DNA from: Clostridia bacterium
Lineage (GTDB): Bacteria > Bacillota > Clostridia > Christensenellales > Aristaeellaceae
Assembly (NCBI GenBank): GCA_017543905.1
Contig: JAFYFC010000009.1
Location: 20,421-84,420, forward strand
Reading direction: 5' to 3'
Length of the DNA: 64,000 bases
Shown: piece after piece, positions 1-8,073 of the stretch
Position numbering within the stretch: the first letter of the stretch is position 1
Layout: every line of letters starts with the position of its first letter
The notes under the pieces: generated by a model
The model's input: the letters and a program-made list of their open reading frames with translations, nothing else
Database searches by the model: none
Told to the model about the DNA's origin: nothing
Program-made: the position numbers and the translations under genes

Positions 1-1256
1 CTGCGCTCGCTGACCACGGCGGTCATCGTGGTGGATACGCTGATCATCGTGAGCACCAGCACCACCAGCGTTACGAGGAATACCAGCGCCTGCAGCTTGC
101 CCAGTACGCTCGCCTCTGACTTGGTCACGCGCTTTACGAGGCGGCATTCAAGCCCCGTGTTTTCGCTTATTTCGTTTGCCAGCGCGTTCAGCTCCTCGCT
201 GCTGCCCGCCACGCTCAGTTCCACCACGTCGAAGCGGTCCTTTTCGTTTGTGATAGCCTCCATATCCCTTAACGAAATATAGATGTAATCCTCCTCCTCG
301 CCGCCGGTTTCGAGTATGCCGGATACGGTAAAGCTCATCGCGGCGCGCTCGGTATTGGTTATCTGCTGCGTGTCGGTCTGCGTGCCGACCGGAAGCGCCG
401 CGTTCACCGCGTCCACCACGGCCTTGGAGCTCGCGGTCGCGCCGCTCACCGCGTCTATGTATTCGTCCGGATCGTTTTCGCTCGTGCTGAGCGTGAGGGG
501 GAGCTGCTTGCCTGTGAACTGATCTGTAAAGCTCTCGGCGTGCGCGATTCCGTACGTGTCGGTAAAGCTTGACGTGGTCATGCCCGCGACGCGGAAGGGC
601 GTCTGGCGGCTCAGATCCATCGCGACGGTTTTGATCGTGCCGTCGGAATTCAGTATCACGGTCACGCTGACCTCCGCGTCGTAGTAGCCGGGCGCGCTGC
701 CCTGCAGCTCGGTCTGCGTTTCCTCTATCTCCACGAGCTCGGTCCTGTCGTAGGCTATGCGCACGCTGCCGCCCAGCTTCGCGCCTATAGTGGAGGCTGC
801 GTTTTTGCCGACCAGCGCCTCTCTCTGCGCCTCGGGGTATCTGCCCTCGACCGCGAAGTAAGGACTGGTTTTCTGAACGTTTTCAAACGAGGTGCCCGCG
901 GTCATGAACCTGAGCTGGCTGGAATACTTGCCCTCGCCCGTCTGATTGCCCATGAACTCGGTGTAAACGTAGCGGTAGGGCGACGCGCCCTGCAGCTTTT
1001 CTTCGCTGATCAGGGAAAGCGCCGCGTCCACGCTTTGCTGATTAAGCACGGTGTTCTCGCCCGGCATCAGCAGCATATTTGCGCCGTACGAGCGAAACGA
1101 GGCCGCCATCTGGCGCGGGACGTCCACGTATACCGTCACGAGACCTGCCAGTATAGTCGCGCCCACCGCCACGGACAAAAGCGCTGTCAGCATGCGGCTT
1201 TTGCGCCTTAGAAGCGAGGCGGTGATCATTTTTAAGAACATTCTGCGTTTTGACAT
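1..1256 (-). CDS. FtsX-type ABC permease with embedded FMN-binding motif (partial, C-terminus off left edge)
   Basis: The frame opens with ATG at 1254-1256, seven bases after an AGGAGG site (1264-1269), and stays open to the window edge, so about 418 codons of the N-terminal part are present. A membrane segment at residues ~19-39 is followed by a long outer domain, and a second hydrophobic stretch starts near residue 388. This is the usual MacB/FtsX permease layout. Residues 268-274 read DAVSGAT, followed by ASSKAVV. This matches the flavinylation motif of FMN_bind domains (as in RnfG/NqrC), where the Thr (here Thr274) receives FMN from ApbE. In FTR1-P19 iron operons such as Campylobacter cj1658-cj1665, two permeases and an ATPase follow the DUF2318 gene. 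The ATPase here would lie to the left. The permease call is firm; flavin binding is inferred from the motif. Confidence 0.85.
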   Translation of the reverse strand, partial: MSKRRMFLKMITASLLRRKSRMLTALLSVAVGATILAGLVTVYVDVPRQMAASFRSYGANMLLMPGENTVLNQQSVDAALSLISEEKLQGASPYRYVYTEFMGNQTGEGKYSSQLRFMTAGTSFENVQKTSPYFAVEGRYPEAQREALVGKNAASTIGAKLGGSVRIAYDRTELVEIEETQTELQGSAPGYYDAEVSVTVILNSDGTIKTVAMDLSRQTPFRVAGMTTSSFTDTYGIAHAESFTDQFTGKQLPLTLSTSENDPDEYIDAVSGATASSKAVVDAVNAALPVGTQTDTQQITNTERAAMSFTVSGILETGGEEEDYIYISLRDMEAITNEKDRFDVVELSVAGSSEELNALANEISENTGLECRLVKRVTKSEASVLGKLQALVFLVTLVVLVLTMISVSTTMTAVVSER

Positions 1257-1271
1257 ACCTTCGCCTCCTCT

Positions 1272-2576
1272 CTAAGCCTTGCTGCCGTGCAGCACCACCG
1301 CGGGGTCCGTACGCAGTATCATGCGTATCGCGGGCAGGCTGCCCGCAACGGTCACGAGGCTGATTGCCGCCGCCACGATAGGTATGACTATGGGCTTTAC
1401 GTCGATGGAAGCGCCGAATACACGCCGCCCGATGAATTCGGCGAAGCCCAGTCCCAGGAAATACCCTGCGATCATGCCAAACAGCGCGGTTATGAGTATC
1501 TCAGCCATTATTATGCCGGTGATCGCCTTGTCCTTCGCGCCGATCGCCTTAAGCAGGCCTATCTCCTGCGCGCGCTCCATGACGCTCGCCGTGACCAAGT
1601 TGCTTATGCCCAGCGCGACGCCTACCAGGGACAGCGCGGTTATCATTATCATAAGCAGCTCGGTTTTTTCGAGTATCGCGCCCTCGCCCTCGGCTACCTG
1701 CCTTACCGCGCTGGCGGTGGAATTCGTCATGACCTCGGTTATCTGATAACAGATGGCGCTGACGTAAGCCGTGCAGTACCACTGATCCCACTCCTTGGCG
1801 CTGAGACCGCCGGGATTGCGCGCCGCGCGCAGGGACAGCTCGTTGTCCGGCTCGGTGATCGCGCTCACCTCCACCGTGCCCACGCTGCCCTCCAGTCCGC
1901 TCAGTGTCTGCGCGAGGTCGAGCGGCAGCCATATCTGTCCGTCCGCGTCCTCGCCGCTGTCGAACACCGCGCGCACCGTGACGGTTTTAGACGTCTGCGC
2001 GCCGCTTATCTTAAGGGTATCGCCCGCTGCGAGCCCAAGCTCGGATGCGAGCTCCTTACCGAGCATGACCTGCGTCTGCGCGTCCGGCTCGCTTTCGTCT
2101 ATCCACTCGCCCTCGAGTATGTCCCACCACGAGCGCAGCTCCTTTACGCCCGCGTCCAGCTCCTCGCCCGTCGCGAGCGAAAGATGATGGTTGAACCACG
2201 TGCCCACGAGCGGAACGCTGCGCCCGTCCTCAAGCTCTGCGCTCACGTTCAGGAAAGGCGCGAAATTCCTGATCTGGAACGTCCAGAAAATTTCCTTTAT
2301 TTTGCCCAGCTCGTCCTCTTTCAGCCAGCTTTGCCTGAGCGCAGTGCCGCTTTCGTCCTGTATGGAATACATGTCGTTAAGCAGCGTGGAATCGTTGGGC
2401 TTTACCACGATGTTCGCGCCGAAGGCCTTCATTTCCTCCTGCACCTTGTCGCGCACGTCCAGCATGACGTTTATCATGGAGGTGGACAGAGACGCCCCCA
2501 GCGCGATAGTGAGCGCGATCAGCAGCATTTTGCTCTTCTGCCTGAGCAGCGCGCCCTTTATCATACGAAACAGCAA
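1272..2576 (-). CDS. FtsX-type ABC permease of the iron-uptake operon
   Basis: The 434-residue protein starts MLFRMIKGALLRQKSK and has one N-terminal membrane helix (about 17-37). A ~260-residue outer domain follows, and then three C-terminal helices (about 306-330, 350-375, 395-420). This is the FtsX/MacB permease topology. The segment around residues 335-345 (VMERAQEIGLLKAIGAKD) is the typical cytoplasmic coupling loop of this family. The gene lies 13 bases downstream of the DUF2318 gene and 15 bases upstream of the FMN-motif permease, so the two permeases probably pair in one transporter. In Campylobacter the equivalent pair (cj1661, cj1662) acts with P19 and FTR1 in iron acquisition. The stop codon is TAG, one of only two in the window. 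What this permease pair moves is unknown. Confidence 0.85.
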   Translation of the reverse strand: MLFRMIKGALLRQKSKMLLIALTIALGASLSTSMINVMLDVRDKVQEEMKAFGANIVVKPNDSTLLNDMYSIQDESGTALRQSWLKEDELGKIKEIFWTFQIRNFAPFLNVSAELEDGRSVPLVGTWFNHHLSLATGEELDAGVKELRSWWDILEGEWIDESEPDAQTQVMLGKELASELGLAAGDTLKISGAQTSKTVTVRAVFDSGEDADGQIWLPLDLAQTLSGLEGSVGTVEVSAITEPDNELSLRAARNPGGLSAKEWDQWYCTAYVSAICYQITEVMTNSTASAVRQVAEGEGAILEKTELLMIMITALSLVGVALGISNLVTASVMERAQEIGLLKAIGAKDKAITGIIMAEILITALFGMIAGYFLGLGFAEFIGRRVFGASIDVKPIVIPIVAAAISLVTVAGSLPAIRMILRTDPAVVLHGSKA

Positions 2577-2589
2577 GCGTATCTCCTCC

Positions 2590-3996
2590 TTATCTGTTTT
2601 TGAAACGGCTTTCGGCGGCGTTCAGATCGTCCATCTGTATGATGATATTGCCTTCGTCCACCCGGAAGCTTAACGGTACGGGATTGCAGCCGCCGGGAAG
2701 GCCTATCGTGTTCGTGTTCATGACCACGTCGCATTTTACGCACACCACGGTGTCGCCCCGCTGTATATATCCCGCGGGGCCGCACACGTCGCAGGCGTTC
2801 AGGCCCACGCCGTAAGCGCCCGAGCCGGGCTTTCGCACCACCAGCCAGCGCACCTCCACGTTGTTTTTGGTCTTTATGCTGAACGTGTGCAGGTTGTAGT
2901 CGTTTACCTGCTCTATCGGTATGAGCACCTCCGAGCCGTCCTCGCTTATCATATAGCTTTCCGGCTCCGGCTCGGCCTCCTTGCGGTTGTCCAGAGCGAA
3001 GACCGTGGTAAGGTTGAAGGCGGCTATCGCGAGGCACACCGCGACCACGGCGACCTGGCGGCGGTTGTGCCGGCGGTTCGCCCTGAGGCGGCGGTGCTGC
3101 GCGGGATTGGAAAATTTGCCGCGCTTTTTAAGGCTCTTTACGAACAGTACCGTCAGAGGGATCAAAATCACGATACTGATCAGAAGCATGAACTGCTTGG
3201 TGTTGTTGCCCACGTTCATGGCAAAGCTCTGCTCCCATTTGTCGTAGGAGGAGCCCGCTTCCGGGACGGTGAACCAGCCCGGTCTGAATTTATACAGTAC
3301 CCTTTGCACGCGCCGCCCTGTTTCGGGGTCGATCACGCGCAGCGAGCTTTTCTGGCGCCACGCGCGCAGTATCTGCCCGCCGTAATTGAGCATGAGCGTG
3401 ACCAGTGTAAGCCCGCTCGTAACGCCCAAAAGCAGGTGCGTGCCGTTAAAGGCCGGCTCGCTGTCTGCATTAAGCCAGAGCGCCCCGTCGGTTTCGAGCC
3501 GCACGAGACAGCGGTATAAAAAGCGTACGTATACTGTAAACAATATAAGCGCCAGCGCCCAGCCCGCGAGCCGCAGCATGAAACCGGCGGAGATTATCCC
3601 TTCGCCGGCGGTCTCGAATTCGGCGGGCGCCCAGATTACTTTCCAGGCCTTGTAAAACAGAAGATCCGCGCTCACCACCGCGCTCAGCGCCGAGACGGCC
3701 GTCTTGCCCCATACAGGCGCGCGTCTGCGGCAGAACAGCGCCAGCGTTACCAGCATAAGCGCCATCGCGGCGAAGCCGATATAGAAGGTGTACAGATTGA
3801 TCTCCACGTCGAAGGTGGACATGAACGCGTGTCTTACCGCTCTGTAGGCAGCTGCCGCAAGCCCGGCGAGCGTGCCGGAAAGCTGGATGTAAAAGCCTCT
3901 CTTGCCAAGCAGCGTTTTGCACAGCGCGAAAAACAGCGTTATTGCGGTCACGGGGATGAAGAGGTTGAACGTGACCTCGTATATGTAATGCAGCAC
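2590..3996 (-). CDS. DUF2318 (Fe-S/metal-binding) membrane protein of the FTR1-P19 iron system
   Basis: The 468-residue product begins at GTG (3994-3996) behind a GGAGG site. About seven hydrophobic segments fill the first ~210 residues, another lies near residue 245, and one near residue 315 precedes an outer C-terminal domain. That domain carries two Cys pairs, CDVCG (near 402) and CVKC (near 422), and the stretch NTIGLPGGCNPVPL. These are hallmarks of DUF2318, the predicted metal-binding or electron-transfer partner in FTR1-P19 operons (Campylobacter cj1660). It sits between p19 and the two permease genes. A role in passing electrons to iron at the outer membrane face is plausible because of the Cys pairs and the neighbouring FMN-motif permease, but this is inference. 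Confidence 0.85.
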   Translation of the reverse strand: MLHYIYEVTFNLFIPVTAITLFFALCKTLLGKRGFYIQLSGTLAGLAAAAYRAVRHAFMSTFDVEINLYTFYIGFAAMALMLVTLALFCRRRAPVWGKTAVSALSAVVSADLLFYKAWKVIWAPAEFETAGEGIISAGFMLRLAGWALALILFTVYVRFLYRCLVRLETDGALWLNADSEPAFNGTHLLLGVTSGLTLVTLMLNYGGQILRAWRQKSSLRVIDPETGRRVQRVLYKFRPGWFTVPEAGSSYDKWEQSFAMNVGNNTKQFMLLISIVILIPLTVLFVKSLKKRGKFSNPAQHRRLRANRRHNRRQVAVVAVCLAIAAFNLTTVFALDNRKEAEPEPESYMISEDGSEVLIPIEQVNDYNLHTFSIKTKNNVEVRWLVVRKPGSGAYGVGLNACDVCGPAGYIQRGDTVVCVKCDVVMNTNTIGLPGGCNPVPLSFRVDEGNIIIQMDDLNAAESRFKNR

Positions 3997-4109
3997 GGCA
4001 GCTACCTCCGCGTTAGGTGATAGGAAAACAGCGAAGATGTATCGCTTTATAGAACAGTCTGACGGCAGGTATTTCTGCCGGCTAACTTATTTGTTCACTC
4101 CAGCATAAA

Positions 4110-4194
4110 TGCCGGAACGCGGTTCCCCCGCGGAACACGTGCCGGCAAAAACTGAAGATAGGGCAGAGCGCCGCGCGCGCTTAAGGCGCGCGGC
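4110..4194. other. Hairpins in the p19-DUF2318 intergenic gap
   Basis: The 208-base gap between p19 and the DUF2318 gene holds two strong inverted repeats. TGCCGG (4110-4115) pairs with CCGGCA (4142-4147) around an inner GCGG/CCGC stem. A nine-base perfect stem, GCCGCGCGC (4170-4178) with GCGCGCGGC (4186-4194), lies directly after the p19 stop. Neither is followed by a T tract on the minus strand, so they look more like mRNA-end stabilisers or partial terminators that would raise p19 over downstream genes than intrinsic terminators. Confidence 0.5.
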
Positions 4195-4204
4195 AGGTCT
4201 TAGC

Positions 4205-4759
4205 TTACCACTCCTGTACGTAGTACTCCCAGCCCTCGAAGATGACCTCGATGGGGCTCTCCCAGAAGCGGCCGGAAACGCCGGTCTCGGCGTCTACGTG
4301 CAGCAGGTAGCCGTTCTCAGCGGGGCTGTGAATGGTGAGAACCAGGCTGTACAGGCCGTCCTTGTCGAGCTTGATGTTGGCGCCGTAGTGCGGGCCGTCG
4401 GAGGCGGCCATGGGCATGAAGGTACCCTCGGCCATTACGTTGCCTTCACCGTCGATCACCTTGTAGTCGATGGTCAGGTAGGGGATCCAGTCGCCTACGC
4501 CGTAGCCGAGCTGGTTTTCGTTGGCGGATATATCAGCTTCGATGTGGATGTTGGCTTCCTCGACGCTCAGGCCGGCGGAAGCGGCGGGCTCCATAACGAC
4601 GGGCTGGAAATAAACAGCGGCGATGTGGATGATCTCGTCGGGTCCGACATCCTGCTCTTCGCCGATGGGGAACTCTTCAAAACCGATTTCGTCTTCGGCC
4701 AGAGCCGAGACCGCGAACGCCATAACGAGGCACATAACGATTGCTAAGAACTTTTTCAT
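4205..4759 (-). CDS. p19: P19-type periplasmic iron-binding protein
   Basis: The start is ATG 4757-4759, chosen because AGGAGG precedes it at the right distance and a Sec signal peptide follows (residues 1-21, ending SALA). The 184-residue protein keeps the metal-site residues of the P19 family (pfam Iron_transport, C. jejuni P19, E. coli FetP): His72 and Glu74 in IHIEADI, Met115/Met117 in TFMPM, His124 in GPHYGANI, and His144 in LTIHSP. P19 proteins are dimeric, bind copper and iron, and hand iron to FTR1, which is encoded just upstream. A G+C-rich hairpin (4822-4852) lies between ftr1 and this gene. The gene shares the metal-operator promoter of the operon near 7340-7368. Confidence 0.93.
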   Translation of the reverse strand: MKKFLAIVMCLVMAFAVSALAEDEIGFEEFPIGEEQDVGPDEIIHIAAVYFQPVVMEPAASAGLSVEEANIHIEADISANENQLGYGVGDWIPYLTIDYKVIDGEGNVMAEGTFMPMAASDGPHYGANIKLDKDGLYSLVLTIHSPAENGYLLHVDAETGVSGRFWESPIEVIFEGWEYYVQEW

Positions 4760-4821
4760 GGGATTTCCTCCTTTTATTCTCAATGGGGAGTACCGAAAAC
4801 CATTCGGCATATTTATCATCA

Positions 4822-4852
4822 GGCGGGTGCAAAGCGGGGTTATGCGCCCGCC
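4822..4852. other. Hairpin in the ftr1-p19 gap
   Basis: GGCGGGTGC (4822-4830) pairs with GCGCCCGCC (4844-4852), nine pairs including one G-T, in the 106-base space between the ftr1 stop and the p19 start. No T tract follows on the minus strand. It may protect a processed p19 message or slow polymerase. Confidence 0.4.
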
Positions 4853-4865
4853 GGTGACAGCGTGA

Positions 4866-6938
4866 TTATTCGGCTGCTCCGGACGCAGCCTGCTTTTTGA
4901 GGACGGCGAGCTTCTGACGGTAGTGCGCCATCATGAACGTGACGAGCAGTATTACCGACAGTATGAGCTGCGGCACGAGGGTTTCGAGGTAGGGGTATAT
5001 GCCCAGCACCTGCACCACGTCGTTTTCGGGTACGCCGGTTACTCTGAGCGTGCATTCGAACAGCCCGCCTTCGCTGAGCTCCTTTATGCCGCTGCCGAGG
5101 AAGGCCACGCACATGACCGCCATGAGTATCGACGTAGCGGTGAAGAACAGCTTGATCGGCAGCTTTATACTCAGCTTCGTTATCGCGAGGTACACGCCCA
5201 CCAGCACGACGCAGCCCACGCCGAAGCCGGCCAGCACCATGCCCACGCTGCCCTCCTCGCCGCTCATCATCGGCTGGTAGAACAGTACGACCTCCGCGCC
5301 CTCGCGGAACACGGACAAAAAGGCGGTGAACGCCAGCGTGAAGGCGGAGCGCTTCTCCACGCCCGAGCGGACCTTGTCGTTTATGTAGCCCGTCCAGGCG
5401 GCGGCCTCGCTCTTCGAGATCATCCAGTTGCTCACGTAGAACAGTACGCATACGGCGATCAGCGCGGTTACGCCCTCGATGATCTCCTGCGCCATGCCGG
5501 CCTGCGTGAAGGCTTTTTTAAGGAAGTACAGCGCGGCTGCGGCGGCGAAGCTTGCGACGATACCGAGCACCGCGCCTAAATAGACCTGCTTGAGCGCCTT
5601 TGCGTTGTCGCTTTTTACCAGATAAGCGATTATCGCGGCGATCACCAGTATCGCCTCCAGCCCTTCGCGCACGATTATGCCGAATGAGCCGAGCGCGGTC
5701 AGCCAGTTCGCCTGCTTTTCCTGCGCCGCGTCGTCCGAACGGCTCAGTATGCCGGTCAGATCGCTCACCTCGGCGTTTATGCCCTCGAGCGCCTGTGAAA
5801 GCGTCTGGCCGAGCGCGCCGTAATCGAGGCTTTCGCCCTCAGACGGAGTTACGAGCTTTATCGCCGCGTCAAACGCCGCGTCCACGCTTGCGGCGCGGTC
5901 TTCTCCCGCGTCCGCGCTTGCACGCTCGCGCACGCCGCCGTCAAGCCAGACGTTTTTGTACGCCGCGTTCAGGCTTCTGGAAAGCAGACCGTCGGCGTCC
6001 TCTGATGCGGCCGCGCTCAGAGCTATCTCGCTCAGGCGGGATATGTCCTCAGCCGCGTCCGCCCACGAGGTATAGCTTTTGCCGTTTTCGACGTTTTCAA
6101 CACAGGCGATATCGTCCAGCCGCTGCGCGCGCTTTTTAAGCCCGTTTAACAGCTTGCGTTCCGTATTGGAGTAGGGAGTTTTCTGAAGCTTGGCTGCGGT
6201 GATCAGATCGTGCAGTCCGGTAAAATTATCTTCGATATAGCGCCAGGAATCGTAGCCGAAGGCGTCGTATATGCCGGCTGCGAGACCGGAATCCCAGTAT
6301 ACGGTGAAATACGCGTTGTCGAGCGTCTCCGCGGCGTCCCCGAAGGTCTTGCCCCGGTATTCCTTGCCGACCGTGGTCAGCAGATCCTCGATCGTTTCGT
6401 ACGCCTCGGTCCAGCTCGCGTATCTGGGGCCCTCGTTTTCTCCGCTGTACTGGCTCCAGGGATCGTAGGTAAGCTGTACCCCGTTTTGCCAGTAGGTCGT
6501 CACGGTCTGAGGCTCGCCGTCCTTGAGCGCGAGCTTGTTTGCGTCCTCGCGGAGCATGGCCTTGAGCTTGTTGAGCTCGCCCTTTACCGCGCTCTTCGTC
6601 GCCTCGTCAAGCTCGGTCTTTTTGACCGCGGCCTTGCAGGTGGTGAATTCGAGCTCCACCGCGTTTTTGCGCGGTCCGGAAACGTAGGTCATCGTCTGGC
6701 GCTCGAAGCCCGTGACCTCGTATACCTTGAAATACGCGTTGTTGACGGAATCGAACGCCGCCGAATTGTCGCCCGCCAGATACTGCTCGAACGCGGTATC
6801 GAGATACAGATCGATCCGGTCCGCGCTGGAGCCCCAGCGGTTGCCCTCGGTATACTTGAACGCCTCGTCCGCCCAGGCTGCGCCTGTCAGCAGCATGAGC
6901 GCAAGCAGCAATGCGATCAGACGGGATATGCTTTTCAT
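4866..6938 (-). CDS. ftr1: FTR1-family iron permease with long N-terminal outer domain
   Basis: The protein has 690 residues. A signal peptide (1-23, ending GAAWA) is followed by ~380 residues of mostly helical outer domain, as in bacterial FTR1 proteins of FTR1-P19 systems. A seven-helix permease domain then runs from about 415 to 680. The two iron-translocation motifs are present: REGLE at 424-428 and REGAE at 545-549. Two-motif FTR1 permeases carry Fe3+ across the membrane after oxidation of Fe2+ supplied by P19. The ATG overlaps the stop of the upstream DtxR-like regulator as ATGA (6935-6938), so the two are translationally coupled. It leads the operon ftr1-p19-DUF2318-permease-permease. 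Substrate is inferred from family and neighbours. Confidence 0.93.
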   Translation of the reverse strand: MKSISRLIALLLALMLLTGAAWADEAFKYTEGNRWGSSADRIDLYLDTAFEQYLAGDNSAAFDSVNNAYFKVYEVTGFERQTMTYVSGPRKNAVELEFTTCKAAVKKTELDEATKSAVKGELNKLKAMLREDANKLALKDGEPQTVTTYWQNGVQLTYDPWSQYSGENEGPRYASWTEAYETIEDLLTTVGKEYRGKTFGDAAETLDNAYFTVYWDSGLAAGIYDAFGYDSWRYIEDNFTGLHDLITAAKLQKTPYSNTERKLLNGLKKRAQRLDDIACVENVENGKSYTSWADAAEDISRLSEIALSAAASEDADGLLSRSLNAAYKNVWLDGGVRERASADAGEDRAASVDAAFDAAIKLVTPSEGESLDYGALGQTLSQALEGINAEVSDLTGILSRSDDAAQEKQANWLTALGSFGIIVREGLEAILVIAAIIAYLVKSDNAKALKQVYLGAVLGIVASFAAAAALYFLKKAFTQAGMAQEIIEGVTALIAVCVLFYVSNWMISKSEAAAWTGYINDKVRSGVEKRSAFTLAFTAFLSVFREGAEVVLFYQPMMSGEEGSVGMVLAGFGVGCVVLVGVYLAITKLSIKLPIKLFFTATSILMAVMCVAFLGSGIKELSEGGLFECTLRVTGVPENDVVQVLGIYPYLETLVPQLILSVILLVTFMMAHYRQKLAVLKKQAASGAAE

Positions 6939-7303
6939 AATGTTCGTTCTTCTCCAATATATTCGCTGAAGCAGCAGAATTTTTCTTCTTCGAGACCGCT
7001 CAGAAGCACCAGCGCCGCGTTGTAGGCGTGTTCGTGCTTCACGATCGCGCCGTCCAGCTTCGGGATCAGCGCGTCTATGCGGCGGTTCATTTTTTCGGCC
7101 AGAGCGTTTCCCTCGCTGGTCAGACTGGCTTCGCCGTAGTATTCCTTTTCGATCAGACCCATGTCCTTCAAGCCCCTGAGCAGCCGGTGCACGGAGGGCT
7201 TGCTGAGCTTTAAGCTTTTACTCAGACTGACCGACGCCACGCCCGGCGTTTTTTCGGACAGGTGCTTTATTTCCATCAGGCAGCACAGCTGTGAGCAGGT
7301 CAT
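6935..7303 (-). CDS. DtxR-like winged-helix regulator, first gene of the iron operon
   Basis: The 122-residue protein starts at ATG 7303 behind GAGGTG. Residues ~25-75 form a winged helix (VSLSKSLKLSKPSVHRLLRG, then a wing ending ASLTSEGNALAEKMNRR) that closely resembles the DNA-binding domain of DtxR/MntR repressors. It lacks the canonical MntR metal-ligand string found in the second regulator of this window (CKIEHDLS at 57523-57882). Instead it has Cys residues at the N-terminus (CSQLCC), HEH near residue 91 and CC near 111. It may therefore sense metal differently or sense redox state. It is the first gene of the operon and sits beside three TTAG-N6-CTAA-like sites, suggesting autoregulation. 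A general MarR-like assignment is possible. Confidence 0.75.
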   Translation of the reverse strand: MTCSQLCCLMEIKHLSEKTPGVASVSLSKSLKLSKPSVHRLLRGLKDMGLIEKEYYGEASLTSEGNALAEKMNRRIDALIPKLDGAIVKHEHAYNAALVLLSGLEEEKFCCFSEYIGEERTL

Positions 7304-7314
7304 GTTTCACCTCG

Positions 7315-7397
7315 TTAGGCACAGCTTACAAACATGCATATATTAGCATTGACTAACTCGATTGTCAACCGTTTTTCATCATGTTAGCGGGAGATAA
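7315..7397 (-). promoter_or_regulatory. Promoter with three TTAG-N6-CTAA-type operators for the iron operon
   Basis: Reading the minus strand, a -35 TTGACA lies at 7363-7368 and, after 17 bases, a -10 TAATAT at 7340-7345. The perfect operator core TTAG-N6-CTAA covers 7343-7356, inside the spacer and touching the -10 box. An imperfect copy (ending CTTA) lies downstream at 7315-7328, and another (ending ATAA) upstream at 7384-7397. The layout fits repression of the regulator-ftr1-p19 operon by a metal-loaded DtxR/MntR protein. Confidence 0.75.
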
Positions 7398-7400
7398 CAT

Positions 7401-8072
7401 TCAGCGGCTCAGCATGCCGCCGTTCATGGTCAGCTGCTCGTCTGCGAAACGGCCGGCCTCGTCCTCGTGCGTCACGATAAGCACGCAGGCGCCGTCGTCT
7501 GCGTATCTGCGCAGCAGGGACAAAACCAGGAGGGTGTTTTCGTCGTCTAACCCCGCCGTGGGCTCGTCCGCAAGTATTACGCCGGGGCGCGTGAGCAGGG
7601 CTCTGGCGACAGACATGCGCCGCAGCTCCCCGCCGGAGAGCGCGCTGGGCTTTTCGTCCTTCACAGACCCAAGCCCCAGCTGCCCGAGCAGAGACGCCGC
7701 TGTTTCGTACGGAGGAGCGCATTTGCTGTAAAGTACAGAGGGGAGCAGCGTGTTTTCCAGTACGCTTAGACTGTTCAGGGCCGTATTGCCCTGCGGGATA
7801 AGACCGAGACTTGCGTTTCTGAGCCTCGAAAGCGCGCCGTCGCTCAGCGCGTAAATGTCCGTACCGTCAAGACAGACACTGCCGGCGCTGGGGGTGAGCA
7901 GCCCCGCCAGCATGTTAAGCAGCGTGCTTTTTCCGCTGCCGGAGCGTCCGCTTACGACTGTCAGGCGTCCGGACGACAGCTCTATATCCAAAGGCTGCAC
8001 TGCGGTAAAGAAATTGCTGGTTTTGCCGGCTCTGGGGAAGTCCTTTTTGATTCCGCTCGCCGTAAGCTTCAT
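7401..8072 (-). CDS. ABC transporter ATP-binding protein (MacB/LolD type)
   Basis: This 223-residue ATPase has every core motif: Walker A GRSGSGKST at 42-50, a Q-loop near 94 (IPQG), the signature LSGGE at 145-149, Walker B with ADEPT at 168-172, and the switch His near 201 (VTHED). Size and sequence match the ATPases that partner FtsX-type permeases. It is the last gene of a four-gene operon. Its start lies one base from the stop of the upstream permease, so it serves the two permeases encoded at 8074-10544. Whether the system exports lipoproteins, peptides or metal-related substrates is not shown by the sequence; control by the same operator as the iron operon suggests a metal-linked job. 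Confidence 0.9.
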   Translation of the reverse strand: MKLTASGIKKDFPRAGKTSNFFTAVQPLDIELSSGRLTVVSGRSGSGKSTLLNMLAGLLTPSAGSVCLDGTDIYALSDGALSRLRNASLGLIPQGNTALNSLSVLENTLLPSVLYSKCAPPYETAASLLGQLGLGSVKDEKPSALSGGELRRMSVARALLTRPGVILADEPTAGLDDENTLLVLSLLRRYADDGACVLIVTHEDEAGRFADEQLTMNGGMLSR

Positions 8073-8073
8073 T

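Noticed and set aside
3386..3655. Small plus-strand frames within the DUF2318 gene and similar ones elsewhere
   Set aside because: They overlap well-supported genes and carry no features.
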